Of a DNA stretch of 64,000 bases, positions 52,375 through 64,000 are shown piece by piece. Source of the DNA: Lepidodermella squamata (lineage: Eukaryota > Gastrotricha); the NCBI GenBank assembly GCA_047495785.1, contig JBLDXI010000029.1, positions 3,410,001 through 3,474,000 of the forward strand. The letters run 5' to 3'. Numbering within the stretch: the stretch's first letter is position 1; every line of letters starts with the position of its first letter. The notes beneath the pieces are model-generated. The model did not search any database. It had not been told where the DNA came from and saw only the letters and a program-made list of their open reading frames with translations. The position numbers and the translations under genes are program-made.

Positions 52375-55052
52375 CTATATCAAATTATGCTTCGAAAAGC
52401 GAAAGAACGCAATCAGAGAACTGCTAGAAATGCCAACGATCAGAGCAAAGCAAGCTGTTAACAGTGTCAAAGCACGGCCATTTTGGTAAATCATTAGTCC
52501 GATCAATGTGGTACCGAAAATGAGCGTAACTAGGCCAAAGATGAGATAGCTCCACATTTTTAGCTGAAATTCTAGAGCTTTGATCGTCGCAGTAACCATC
52601 TTCGCATCAACTAATAGTGCTTTGATCATCGATGAACAACTAAGGGTTGAGAAAACAAGTTCGAGGCAACTAAGCATAACGATAATGGCTGCTATCGAAA
52701 CCAGAATGATCGTTAAATTTTGTGTGAAAATCTGCACCACATCGCATTCTAGGGTGACGTAGTTCAACTTCAGGCTCTCGTCGAATGGCGAGAAAATTGT
52801 TTGCAAGATTTCAACCCGGCTTGCCAACGGCGAGGAGATCACAGAAGCAACGTAGAACATTGAAGAAAATCCCAGTAACAATAGGAAAATTCGGCTTCTT
52901 AACTTTCTTCCTTCCCCTTTCATAGAAGCAGATGATGTGCGAGTTGCAATGCTGCGAGTTTGAGTAGACCGATTGGAGTAGGGATATACCTTCATCGGCT
53001 TCGGTGCGTTTTTCAATTCATTCGCAATTAGATTCCTCATATTGGTCAATCGAAGCAGTAATCCGGCCATTACAAGGCTCAGTCCTACCCAGAATAGGAC
53101 CGACATTATCGAGCAGTAGTAACCCAGGTCTGATGAGTAGCTAATCGGCAGAACAAGACCATGTGAAAGGAGAGTGTTATCCCCCGCAGCGATCAAAACG
53201 TCAGGCATCGATAATGCATTGATTTTCAAGGAAATTATTCCCGGCAGTTTCGTCCAGTTTGCAATGAAGAGGAAACAAAGAAGCGAAACGATGATAGCGC
53301 AGAGACCTAAAGCATTCCGACATAGTATATCGATTAATTCTTGAAGAGACAAAATCTACTTACATTTAATCAAAATATTGAGAGGTACCTCTACAACAGG
53401 AACACGAAAGATTTGAACTCGGACTTCATCTTTAGGAGGCAATCCGTCGTGTGTACCCCACGTGATCGCATTGTCGTAGAGAACCAATTGATTCGAAGGT
53501 CTAAGGTTTGACTTGTAATAACCAACTGATTTGCTCTGGCTGAACACATTGCTGGAATTCGTTTCGTCCAGGTAGAACTGTCGATAAACAACTGGCATGC
53601 TGCCAGAGGACCACGCTGTGCTTCGATCGAAGGAATATTCGCCTTTTAATCCAGTCATGGATAAATTGTAGATTTCCTCGCGGATGATTTGCAGAATTTG
53701 TTCTGGATTTTCCGCAAAGTTTTTCCCGTCAGTGGCCCAGTCGGATAGGGTCATATTTCCTGGGTCAATCAGGGTCATTGATTAAAAAATCATTTGGAGT
53801 GCATGAAAGCTGAAACTTACTTTTCCTCAAAGTTGTCTCAGTTTGGTTCAAAATTAGTCCAACCGCGATGTACTTATCGTAGAACGCCGGTATCCAGTAG
53901 TCCCAGCCGAAAACCTGATCCGGATTATCGATTTCTTCCCTCATGCGGCTAAAAAGCCCGTCCAAAGTTGCCCCAGTCACGTCTGAATGATTTCCTCCGT
54001 AAATATCCGACAAAGGTGCGTCCCCGAGGAAGAAAGTTGAACTCAGAATATCAAGTAACATAGCCTGAGTGCACCATGGTGACAAGTGCGGCGGAAGTTC
54101 GCCTGTCTCATCAAAGTAACTCCACGCAAATGAAATGAATACGAAGCCCGGTCCGTAGAGTCCGTACTTGTGAAGATAACAAGCGATGGGTAGATTGAAA
54201 AAGTTAAGTGAGACAATGATCCGAGGTTCTCTGGCCTTCAACTCGCTGAAGAGGGATTCTAGCTCATATGAATCATCTGTATTCACCCTGAGCTTCCCAA
54301 TATAAGCCAAGGTCACATTTCTATCATCTAAATTTGTGATTAAGCTTCGTTCGAGCTAGAAAACATAAGTATTTAAAAGGCCTGAACTACAAAGTCTTGC
54401 AAACCATTCCATTGAATAAATGAGAGTCACTTAGGACTGAGATTCGCTTCCAGCCAATTTTTACGATGAACTCAACTAAGGCATCGACATAGTAGTCCGT
54501 TCTTTCACCGAGCGAGTAGAAATTGCGATTCAGTTCCCGGTTTTCATAGAACGAGATATCGTTTGAGAAAGCCGATATTGCAATGATATTGTGTGGCTTC
54601 GTGAACAGGGCTGATAAAGTCTGAGCGCTACCCGAGCATTCCGTCAGCGAGAGGATCGGAAGTCTCGATTCGACCGAGAACTGCTCGTCCATTTTTTCGA
54701 TTAGATTCCTTGTTACAACAGCGTCATCGCACTATAAAAGGTAATTTTTTGATAGGCTGAATCAAGGCCTAAATATCTTACGTCATCTTGAACAAGTTCG
54801 AAAGAAAGGTCGTAGTCTGGTAGCCAATTATTCATAGATCGAAGACGCTCAAGGGCGAATTCAGCTACGACTGTGGCCATAGGACCGATGGGTATGCTAC
54901 CCCTGTAAAATGTGGACGCGAGTACCTTGATAGGCTTTCTAGATTCAATCGAAGAGTTTAAGCGAACGAGATTCGGCATGTCTTCACTCATGTTATGCTT
55001 AGATGCAGCGGCTCCTATCAAAGCCAGTATTAGATAAACGTGTAGCTCCATT
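52375..55052 (-). CDS. GABA-B-like class C receptor C
   Basis: Complete receptor on the minus strand. Exons 55052-54782, 54731-54405, 54355-53821, 53759-53364, 53339-52375, matching A and B in layout. Signal peptide MELHVYLILALIGAAAS. Motifs: KIGWKRISVLSDSHLFNGM, REPRIIVSLNFFNLPIACYL, KGEYSFDRSTAWSSGSMPVV, and a tail identical in its last residues to B (FSKHNLI). The exon 2 donor is GTTTGC, weaker than in its paralogues, so that border may be wrong or inefficient. Nothing else suggests decay. Confidence 0.83.
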
Positions 55053-55439
55053 TCTAAATAAACTTTCAGAAGCAAATTTTTGCAAAATGCTCGGAACTCG
55101 TTTTCGAAGTGTTCCATTAAGCCCTATTGCAGGAGAGGCGGCAGCGGAATATCCGGCACGCTTCGATTTCAATATCAAAACATCCGGCAATTTCAAGCAA
55201 TTAAACTATCCTTCGGTATCGCGAACTGAGAAATTAGAGCCCAGAGTGCGCAGGCTATTTTCCTGTTGCTAATTTTCAAAGTTTGAACGAGATTACCAGC
55301 GGGAGTGCATTACTTTAGTTCAATCTCACGAAAGTATATCAAATATCCTACAAACAGGACAGGGCTTGAATTATACCAAGCGTTGGAGACCTGTTTTGAC
55401 CTTGGCCATGCAAGTAAATGTTCATAATATTTCCTTTAA

Positions 55440-56386
55440 CACATTGACTGTTATATACACACATGTGTGTATAAGTTTACTATATAGTGCCCCATATACA
55501 CACATGTGTGTATAGATCGCTATCTCCATTACCATGAGGGTGGGATGAGTCAAATTGACAGGTTTACCTAATTATTGGGCCTAGATCAATAATCTGCCAT
55601 CAGATTCGGACCATCACTCACAGAAATAGGTGATTTTAAAAATCGATAATTATCGATATCGATTTCGATACCAAAACAATTTTTCCGAATTGTTTAATTA
55701 TCACCACTGGAAAGAGCATATTCGATTTTACTTAAAATAGGTGAATGATCAACAATTAAACAAAATTCCATTTAGAGAAAAAATCGTCATTTTTCAAGCT
55801 GATGTTTTATCCAGCATTTTTTACAGACGGCTATTAGGCATGTCTGACAAAATTCTGATGTCGCTTTTCTTAGGCCGAGTCTTTTACAAAGCTGACAATC
55901 TGTTCGTTTTCTTCGGCCATCAGGTCCTCGTTCTTCTTTCACCTTCCTTATAGAAATTCCGGCGAGAAATCCCGCGCACGCTTTGTTTGTTTAGCTCTTG
56001 ACATTGATTGGTTGACAACAATGATACAAATTTCAAATCAAAATTTGAAAATGAACTCAACAAAACCAAATTCACACTTGTGTGAATAATATTCTAGAAA
56101 ACGTTCATTGCAACATATGTCGGCTCACCACATACACACATGTGTGTAATTCACACAAACATCCATGTACACCATACACACACATGTGTGTATCGTCTGG
56201 CACAAACATACGCCATATACACACATGTGTGTATTTACAAAAATCGTTATTACGTAATAACCGTGACGATCCGGATTTTTTGATATGTGCCAAAACTTTT
56301 GTATTGATGTCCTCTATCGATTAAGAAAAAAAAATGGGGGGGTGTCTGAAAAGTGCATTTTTGCAAAACCCCCAGGAGCCAGTGTG
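55440..56386. mobile_element. piggyBac-like non-autonomous element with repeated palindromes
   Basis: Flanked by TTAA (55436-55439 and 56387-56390). Ends CACATTGACTG and, inverted, CACACTGGCTC: imperfect TIRs of the kind seen in piggyBac-like elements. Inside are five copies of a palindrome centred on ACACACATGTGTGT (near 55456, 55497, 56141, 56177, 56222) plus a TTCACACTTGTGTGAA variant near 56071. No transposase. Confidence 0.65.
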
Positions 56387-56390
56387 TTAA

Positions 56391-57650
56391 AAAAACCGGA
56401 GTTAGAGGCACAGGAAAATTCGCCGAAACTTTGACACAGAAAATGATTTGACGTTCATTCTTACTCCATATTGGGAATAGGAGGTCATTTCATGCATCAT
56501 TGATCAGTCACAGCCTTACAGTGACATGAACTTGTTGTCGGAATATTATTTCCAAAAACGTTGGCCTACTTTTGTCACCTATCGAAACTTCTCGTCAGCT
56601 TATTCTCCGCATAATATCTACGCAACTTGTCGCTAATTCTCAAATCAAGGAAATGTCTATTCCATATGTCCTAATAACGCATTTTTCATATGAAAAACAA
56701 TAAATCAATTGCTCGATTCAATGAATGCGAATCCTTAGAAGTATTTTTCAGTACGTACGATGCCAGGTCAAATGACGAAGTATTAGCCCATGGCCCACGC
56801 CATAAGCATGATATAGGCTTAGGTGTTAATAGAGACATCGACAGCAATCGATAAATAAAAAGTAAAAAGCAATTCAATTTTCTCGATTTAACAGGGAGCT
56901 CATGCCTCAGTGAGCATCGATGTCGATTGTTGATCCGACATTTCGATCGATTAATTCAGAAAAGTGATTGTCCAATAGCTTTGAGACATAATACTGAAAT
57001 TAGGAGACATCATGATGACTATTAGGACTGTCGCACAGATGATGCGTCAATATGAAGACCTCAGATCATCAGACAAACAGACGCTTATATATAGCCGCAG
57101 TTTTCACTGACCTAGCTGTCCATAAGCCCCTTGATCGGAGGATTTTAGTCACTAAGGGCTCCTGAAAGTATTCCTCTTAGATCTCAGAAATAGTTTGAGA
57201 ATCGACAATCAGTAGGATCAATAACCTCTTCTTTAAAGGCTGTAATAGGAGATGATATATCTCATAGTGTACAAGCCAGTGACCCAAGTAGGATCCTCAT
57301 GTTAGTAGCTAAGGGGCACTTTCGGATATCTTTGGCAGCCAATGGGTCCTCCTGTGGTTTTAACCGGTTTCCTGTCTGGATCGCTTGAGCTGGCGGTATC
57401 GGTAGTATCAAAACCCTCATTTCCCTCTAGACTTTAGACTCTGGTAGCAGTGCTTATTCCAGCTTTCCTGCCGGAAACAAATGCGCGGGAATATTATTTT
57501 CGAATTCCATTTCATTATATCAAGCCTTATCTTTTCATTCAGGCTGAATAATTTATAACTTTAACTGGGAATGAGTTCCATATGCGCGAGACGTAAGTCG
57601 ACTACAATTTACTGTTAGATTTCGAGGCTAGCTTTTGCCGCTCATTTGCA
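56391..57650. other. Intergenic region, nothing recognised
   Basis: 1.26 kb without a supported gene or repeat. Confidence 0.4.
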
Positions 57651-58322
57651 GTGAGGTGCAGCAGACCGAGCCAGGATCTTTTGATGAAGATACAAAACTA
57701 TGAACCAATGCCATGTCATGACGAAGGAAAGGCGCCGCAATCGTCAGATTTTAGCGAAGAGGAAATATTTCTGTTGAGAACATCGTTCGAAGAGCTAAAA
57801 CGAGAACGTGACCTTGTTGCTTTGGAAGCGGTTCAAGGGTAAGTCGAGTTATTTTCGGTATTTACATCTTTCATTCAAGCTGATTTTCGCAGCGTTGCAG
57901 CCGCTCGGCCAGACGTCGTTCCCATAATTCAATCAGCCAAAAACGGCTGTTATCGCAAAATGGACAACTGGGAGCAATTAGGTCTTGGAATAATCCTGCT
58001 AAGTGGTCTGGAGCGCTGTTTACTTCGACTTGACCGTCCCGAGTACATGGACCTATATTTTGACAATCTGGTGACAAAGCACGAAAGGGTAATGCACGTG
58101 CGACGGGAGATGATGCAAAATTCGTTGGTAATAGCAATGCCGATCTTTCTTCATCACATTCAACGCCGTCATCACAGCGATTGCAGTAGCGAATTTTCAC
58201 ATGAAACAACAGAAGATAATGCCCGAGATTCGTACCCCCAATGCCCGTTGTGCAACACGTGGCGAAAATTCTTCAAACTGATGATTTACAAGTTGGGCCA
58301 CGCTAAAATCGCCCGGACCTGA
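57651..58322 (+). CDS. Unknown spliced gene, 5' end unresolved
   Basis: Exons ending at 57838 and 57893-58322, joined G/GTAAGT..TTCGCAG in frame. The first visible exon may start after TTTGCAG at 57650 or at ATG 57684 (MKIQNYEPMPCHDEGK). The second exon is mostly helical (WEQLGLGIILLSGLERCLLR) and ends with a CPLC and a basic tail (KLGHAKIART). Two CxxC-type or His clusters (FLHHIQRRHHSDC) hint at metal binding. No family recognised. Confidence 0.5.
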
Positions 58323-58623
58323 TTTTCACTAGAAATAAGAGGTTTCTTTATTCGTGAAATTCCGACTCAATGTGTGTATGTATTTCATTCATGGGGTGTG
58401 GAACTGGGCTGCATGAAGCGCGTTTTTGAGGCTCTCAGGCAAAAACGTGGCCCAGTCCTACATCCGTCCACATAGGATTCCACAATTGTAATAAATGCAC
58501 GTTACTAAGTAATGCTGAGCTATTAGACTTTTTGAATACATTGTCATAACACGACTAGTTAACTTGCTTCAATCTTCAATAAAAAACTGCGATATTCGGA
58601 ATCCTGTACCGATATTCACTCAA

Positions 58624-59390
58624 TTATGGGCGCGCAAGTTTTCGGTCGAATGCTTGAAAGAAGGAAGTCGCAATCGCCAGAGCTCCGATCACAATCGAAA
58701 TTGAAGCAACGAGCATTGTCATGGCTTGACCGTTACTGTCCAGCAAAATCCCGATTAGGACGGAGGCCGCTAGTATTGTCAATTCAACATATACGAAATA
58801 CCCCCAGATTTTGTGTTTTCTGAACTCCGCAACATTATCGACCGAGCTGCTTAGCATCCTTAGAATTTTTACAGATGAAGAATAGCTAGCCAGCACTTTC
58901 AGCTTGAATAAACGAAACGCTGATTGCTGCCCCAATTTCAGAAGCCTTAGAGCCAGTTATCGAACTTGTTGTATCGCATTCAAGCCGGATGAACTTGAAA
59001 ATCAAGCTATCGTCTTCATCTGATATCTTGGTCTCTCCGAGAGTGTGTTTCACCTGGATAGGATCAGAGGCAATAGAAGCGACGGGGGTAAATACTGATA
59101 GTAACGGCAGTAAGAACCACGCTGCATCAACCTTTCGAAAATCCCTCTGAGACGACTTCGCCCGAACCTTTTGATAAGAATCGATTTCCTGTTTCAATAC
59201 GTCGCCATGGACGATTTTCGTTTGAAGTGCAGTGTCTTGTTCGATAAATCGCAACCTCTGCATTCGCTTGCATTCGAGGTGAAGCCGAGATGAAATTCAA
59301 CCCAATGAAAACAAGAGAACGGCCATAGTGGAGCAGTGGGCGACAACATTTGCGAATTGGTGAGTTGGAATAACGAAAATATGAACAAGT
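58624..59390 (-). pseudogene. GABA-B-like receptor fragment of the D branch
   Basis: Only the seven-helix part remains. 59388-59194 resembles the receptor D helices around CSTMA in shifted frames; 59263-58886 carries the loop with IKFIRLECD-like SLIFKFIRLECDTTSSITGS; 58935-58624 carries LIGILLDSNGQAMTMLVASI. At least two frame breaks; ligand-binding exons are absent. Confidence 0.7.
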
Positions 59391-61995
59391 AACACTAGGC
59401 TGTTCGGCGTTGTTCTGCAGTGCAAACGCCGGTCCGGGTAGTCAATCACCAATCATTGGAAGGCAAACCAAGAGCCAAGCTAAAATCAACCTTCCGAAGA
59501 ACCCTCTGAATAATCGACTTCATTGCACTTCAGCCGGTCCAATTTCATTACTGGCAAGAGCTCATGTGGATTGGAGGAAAGAGTGTTCAAATCCACAGCT
59601 TTTACGAATATTTTAATTCCTTTTTTCTTTAACTTGAGGGGTTTCACTCAGGAAAATGGTTGACGTCGTGATATTGCTGTCCTTCGTCTAAACGCTGCTG
59701 GATTGGCAAGGCGCTGCCAGTTCATTTCATTAAGAACAGATTCGCTTTGAAATTACGGCAAATGTTGTGATCCGTTTTGAAGCTGTAGGCCTTATATCTA
59801 AGCTTTCCATCCATAATCAGTTCGGTGTCATATTAATTCGGTAGGTTCCTTCAATAGTTCCGAAGCAAGATGCCACCGCCCACCACCGATTTTATTTTAC
59901 ACATAGAGTTTGTAGATTACCTGAGGAGCACATGAATTAAGGTGGAATCATTCAGGTTGAAATATTCAAGCTGAACTATACAATTTATTATTAATGCAGA
60001 TATCGCAGATGCCTTGATACCGCAGAGATTTTGAGGATTGTTTCGGGTCAAAAGCTCTGTCGACTGACAAAAGCCCTCTTCATCTCGCTCTTGCCTTGAT
60101 TGCGTGCCATCGGGATCACCAAACTTTCATACGCCCCTTGATTGCGAGCTGCGGCGGTCAAGTCGGGTTCTTCGCCGACTAGTGGGTGAGCGGCAACAGA
60201 GCACACCTATCACGCACAAAATAGATGAAATGATAAGTGAGAAAATTGCACGAAATTACCAGTAATGCAATAAGAAAAGCTGTAGCTTGCATGATGGCTT
60301 TGCGAATTTGAGAGAAATGATGTGAAGAAGGAATTGGAATTTTAACAAATGAATAATACGAAAGTGAGCGCGGGAGCTAGCTGGCTCCTTTGATTGAACA
60401 GGCTTCTCAGCTGACTAATAATTTTAATCGTCGCGAATAAGTTTGAACAGCTGCGTTTATTTTACGTGACAGAATCACGTGGCTTAATGGTTAGGGGAGT
60501 ACGTGATCTTCATGGGACCTATCCAGCCGAGATCACCTCATCAACTCAGTCAGCAATAGCCGATCGACACTCGTCTTGGTCCAGGTACGGTGCCAATCCA
60601 GCTTGCAGTGTCCCACGGTGCGACAGTTAAATTTCGTGCAGAGATTAACACTTGAGTGTTTTTGGTACATTAACATGCCTTACGATGTGATAAAATCATT
60701 CAGATGATAAGTGCACGCCAAAAAGTTCATAAACATTCGCAGCAAATGTGAATTTATTAACGGGTTACTAGGGGGTCTGAATGCTCCAATACCAGCTTTT
60801 ATTGTCCCCAGAAGGTTTAGTTGTTTATGCCGCAGATTGAAGTCTAATGCTGAATGGTTTGACACACAAAAAAGTTTGAAGACCCAAGACACAATTTCCC
60901 GGAGGATTCGGCTTAAGAAGAATCAGAAGTCGAGGCTCAATGCTCATTCAACGTAAAAGTGCTCGTCTTTAGAACTAACTTCTTCAGAAGCATTATTAAG
61001 TCATAATGAATCATACAAGTGAAACCTCAAAATTGATAAAATTCATGAAAAGCGCGTGACCCAATTATAAATATAAAACATGTAAATATCACGCTCAAGA
61101 CCTGTGCATTGTACTCATCTCAAAATCTATCGCAGCTATCCTCGGTTAGAACATTTTCAAGCAATTCACGGCGTATCTCGAAAACTGTCGCAAACAAATC
61201 CAAAAAGCTATTGCGAATCTGCTGCGATGCCGCCTTTCACCACTTTATTTCCACTCAAGGCCACTTTATTTTTCTTCTATCAAATAATACATTCTGTATG
61301 AAATATAGTTCCATGCTTCACGTGCATCTATTGTAATGCGCAGCTGTTCAAAATGCTATTCTGTTTTATGCCGCATTACCGCATATTTGATCTATTAGGG
61401 TTTGATCATGCTTGCCCCGCGCCAATGATGATATACATCTCATCGAAAATTTGCAAAACTATTGCAAGTTGGCTTGAACTTTATCATTCATTGTATTCGT
61501 CAGCATCGCTATCACGTTTAGAGTCATAGTAGCCAATTAGTAGCCAATTATGCCTGTTAACGACAAACGACAACTGAAGTCAGACAGGCACAATTCGGTG
61601 TTTATGGCATAACTCTCGAAACATCGACTCATCAATTACCTATTCTTCAGTGTCAATCCATATCGGGAGAACAAAAAGGAGGTCATTTCTCATTTCATGT
61701 ACCTACTCCCGGATATTACGTGATAACATATCAAAAAGTAGCCCTCTCAAGATTTGTCATAAGAAATCCTCTTGTAATTCCGTAATTAATACATAATCAG
61801 CAATTAATTCATGCCGATGGAATACATTTCTCTTTTTGAGCATGATTTGAGACAATTTTGTAAACCGAGAAAATCCGAGATTTCGAAAGCTAAACTTCGT
61901 ATTTTCTATCACCCTAATTAGGGTCTTTTTCTGGTGCGCGATTCGCAACTTTTATTGTTTCTCATTGCAACTGCTAAATTAAAAATTGAAATGTC
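59391..61995. other. Intergenic region, nothing firm
   Basis: 2.6 kb. 59440-59600 shows short resemblance to the neighbouring receptor pseudogene. No other gene or repeat I can support. Confidence 0.4.
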
Positions 61996-63635
61996 TTAGC
62001 GCGATTCAAGAATTATTTCAAAGGGGGGCGCTAAATTAATAATTCCAGACAGGTATTCATCGAGATTGATCGGCTTCGAGAGTCTGAAAGAAAACTTTCG
62101 CAAGATGGATACGAAGAACAGGAAATATTCGACCCGAGCTAGCCCTTCGCCCAGGCAGATTCTAGGCCCTGTGCCGAATGGCATGAAATGCGATGAATGA
62201 CCCAGCAATTTGCCGGTGCTTTCATCGATCCAGCGTTCTGGAATAAACGCGTCTGGACTTTGCCAGTATCTCGGGTCGTGATGAACCCCTGCAACGTTGT
62301 AGACGACCGCCGAATTCGGAGGCACGTCATAACCGGCGATTTTGGCGTGGCTGTCGAGGTTTGAGTGGTACAGAGCAAGCGGGGCGATGCTAACCTTACG
62401 CAAAATTTCGCACATTACAGCATCCAGGTAGGGCAAATGAGGCCGATCAGCCACGCTAGGTTGCCTATCAGTGTCGTAGAATTCATCAACGCTGTCGTGA
62501 CATTTCTTCTGGAATTCTGGATAAGTTGACAGGTGAAGAAGGGTCCAACTCAGCGCCGTTGCCGTAGTCTCAGTACCAGCGATAAACATGTCAACCATGA
62601 CGAACGTGAAATCACGAATAGACAACTTTTCGTTCGGATCGTTCTCCATTTGGATGAATAGATCTGGAAAATCGCGTATGTTCTCCGCGTTGTAGTCAGC
62701 CCTGTGGTCTTCGATGGCTTGGATCAGCATCTTCTCAACGTATTCGACTATTTCCAAATGACTAATTGTCTGTGATCGAGATTGGTATTGGAAACCTTTA
62801 AAATGTAAATCATATTACTCATACCTCACGCGGTATTTTAAAATGGGCCAGTATTGGGAAAGCAAAAAACTTTTTCCTCTCGCCGGTAACATTGCGCAGT
62901 GTTGCAGCAATATTGTGTAGCATTTTTTGAAAAACTGGATCACCGTACTCGAATCTGTTCAATAAGGTATTAATAACGCATCCACAGAGGTTCATCAAAG
63001 TAGCAGGTCACCTTTTGCCGAATACAAATTCGCAAATAACATTTGAAACAGCATTAGCGATAAGCTCTCGCGGGTCGAAAGGCTCGGTGGCATGCTTCGA
63101 CATTTCATCTATGAGCTGCTCGACTTCGAACAAAATTTTGCCCACCATCACATCCTTGCCCATTCCTAATAATAAAGAAGCAGTTTGAATTTCGACACCA
63201 TACAAATAATTTTGAATTACCGAAATCTCTCATGGCTTTCAGGCCGAAACGGCGGTGCTTTCGCCATTTATCATTACTGGTCGTGAGAATTCCATTGAGC
63301 AGCGGCCCGTATGACGGCATTTACTCTGTAGCTCTCCCGCTGAAAGTTTTCGACTGGTTTACGATAGCGTCGCGAATCAATTCGACATCGTTGAGAATGA
63401 TAACGCGAAATTGGCCCAAGTAGAACGTGCTTATTGGGCCGTACTGTTCGCCGAGGTCGCGGAAAAATTGCCAGATTTTCTTCGACTTTGGATTAGTCGC
63501 GTCAGGCATAAGCAAAGCATTGCCGAGGAAAGGCGCTGGTGTCGGGCCTGGAGGTAACTTGAACCTCTTGTCCAGAAAATATCGATAAGAGCCGTAAAGT
63601 ACAGCGGCGCTGGGAATTAGTGCCAAATACAGCAT
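61996..63635 (-). pseudogene. CYP2-type cytochrome P450 with an in-frame stop
   Basis: Microsomal haem mono-oxygenase. Exons 63635-63221, 63165-63012, 62954-62830 and 62795-61996. The N terminus has a membrane anchor then KLPPGPTPAPFLG. The helix C region is WRKHRRFGLKAMRDFG, the I-helix MFIAGTETTATALS, the ExxR EILR, and the haem loop FGTGPRICLGEG with the axial Cys. All key residues are present. TAA at 63321-63323 interrupts exon 1 between FSGRATE and PSYGPLLNGILTT, which is coding-like and in the same frame. Either this is a nonsense mutation, or GTAAAT there starts a 48-base intron ending GACCAG; the latter would delete a stretch normally conserved in CYP2 proteins, so I favour the mutation. 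Confidence 0.8.
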
Positions 63636-64000
63636 TTTTTTCTTTCAAAATTATAATAGAGGTGGAGTTGTTTTTGCTTGTTCTATAGTAGATGATGTTA
63701 TTGTCAAAAAAACAGGATTTGTTACTGTCAACCTGTCTAAAGCATCCATTTGCATTGACGGCAATTGTCAATACATTTTTTTTACCTGAGCAAAAAAACT
63801 GGGTTTTTTCCTGTTCATGTTTTTTTCATCACGTATTTTGAACATTAGACGAACTACAGGCTTTGTAGCGCCCATTGCATTTACTCGAAAAAAATAACGA
63901 GCAAATAATAAAGAAATTTCATGTTAAAATAGCTGTGCCACCTTGGCCAATATTTAACGCGTAAAGGCACGGTGCATAGTCCAAAGATGAACATAAATTC
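63636..64000. promoter_or_regulatory. 5' flank of the P450 gene
   Basis: A/T-rich 365 bases upstream of the start codon. No motif that I can assign. Confidence 0.35.

Noticed and set aside
55741-55953. 70-codon ORF inside the piggyBac-like element
   Set aside because: No transposase motifs and no homologue recognised; too short to support.
60475-60545. tRNA-like A box GTGGCTTAATGGTTAGGG
   Set aside because: No matching acceptor stem, anticodon arm or proper B box.

Overview
The window is nuclear DNA of a small invertebrate animal. Host genes carry short GT-AG introns (about 45-60 bases) and encode animal neuro-receptor and secreted proteins: Cys-loop ligand-gated channels, class C (GABA-B-like) receptors, PAN/Apple-like proteins and a CYP2-type P450. 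I cannot name the phylum with confidence. The dominant feature is a 24,256-base Maverick/Polinton (virus-like, self-synthesising transposon) at 5321-29576. It has 522-524 base terminal inverted repeats (TIRs) and a perfect 6-base target duplication, CTGACA. It lies inside the seven-helix exon of a GABA-B-like receptor gene.

Host left side (1-5320): a partial and a complete Cys-loop channel on the plus strand, a decayed receptor copy, a duplicated promoter segment, and the 3' part of the interrupted receptor gene.

Polinton (5321-29576): left TIR; a 4.6 kb minisatellite of about 29-base units; an unknown spliced gene; protein-primed DNA polymerase B (minus), split by a 937-base hAT-like element; an AT-hook protein; a minus-strand ORF joining a parvovirus-type phospholipase A2-like domain, an integrase and a chromodomain; a packaging ATPase with one nonsense codon. 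A compact plus-strand block follows: unknown structural protein, minor capsid, small basic protein, major capsid, GG-motif virion protein, adenain-like protease, DUF5679-like protein, VLTF3-like zinc protein, fibre-like protein and a two-helix membrane protein. Next is a minus-strand block: small membrane protein, coiled coil, HTH protein. The right end holds a cluster of very small Cys-rich ORFs, several resembling the TFIIB zinc ribbon. One of these is spliced and lies wholly within the TIR, so it is present twice. Polymerase and ATPase are broken here, so the copy is probably not autonomous now, although the TIRs are almost identical.

Host right side (29577-64000): the 5' part of the interrupted receptor; decayed promoter and first-exon duplicates; two tandem secreted PAN/Apple-like genes; three more GABA-B-like receptor genes, all minus strand (one with a 990-base hAT-like element in its first intron); a 3.2 kb two-gene DNA transposon at 45112-48316; a secreted Cys-rich gene; a tandem-repeat and MITE region; a piggyBac-like non-autonomous element rich in perfect palindromes; an unknown spliced gene; a receptor pseudogene; and a CYP2-type P450 with an in-frame stop. 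The locus is a receptor tandem array reshaped by repeated duplication and by at least five transposon insertions.
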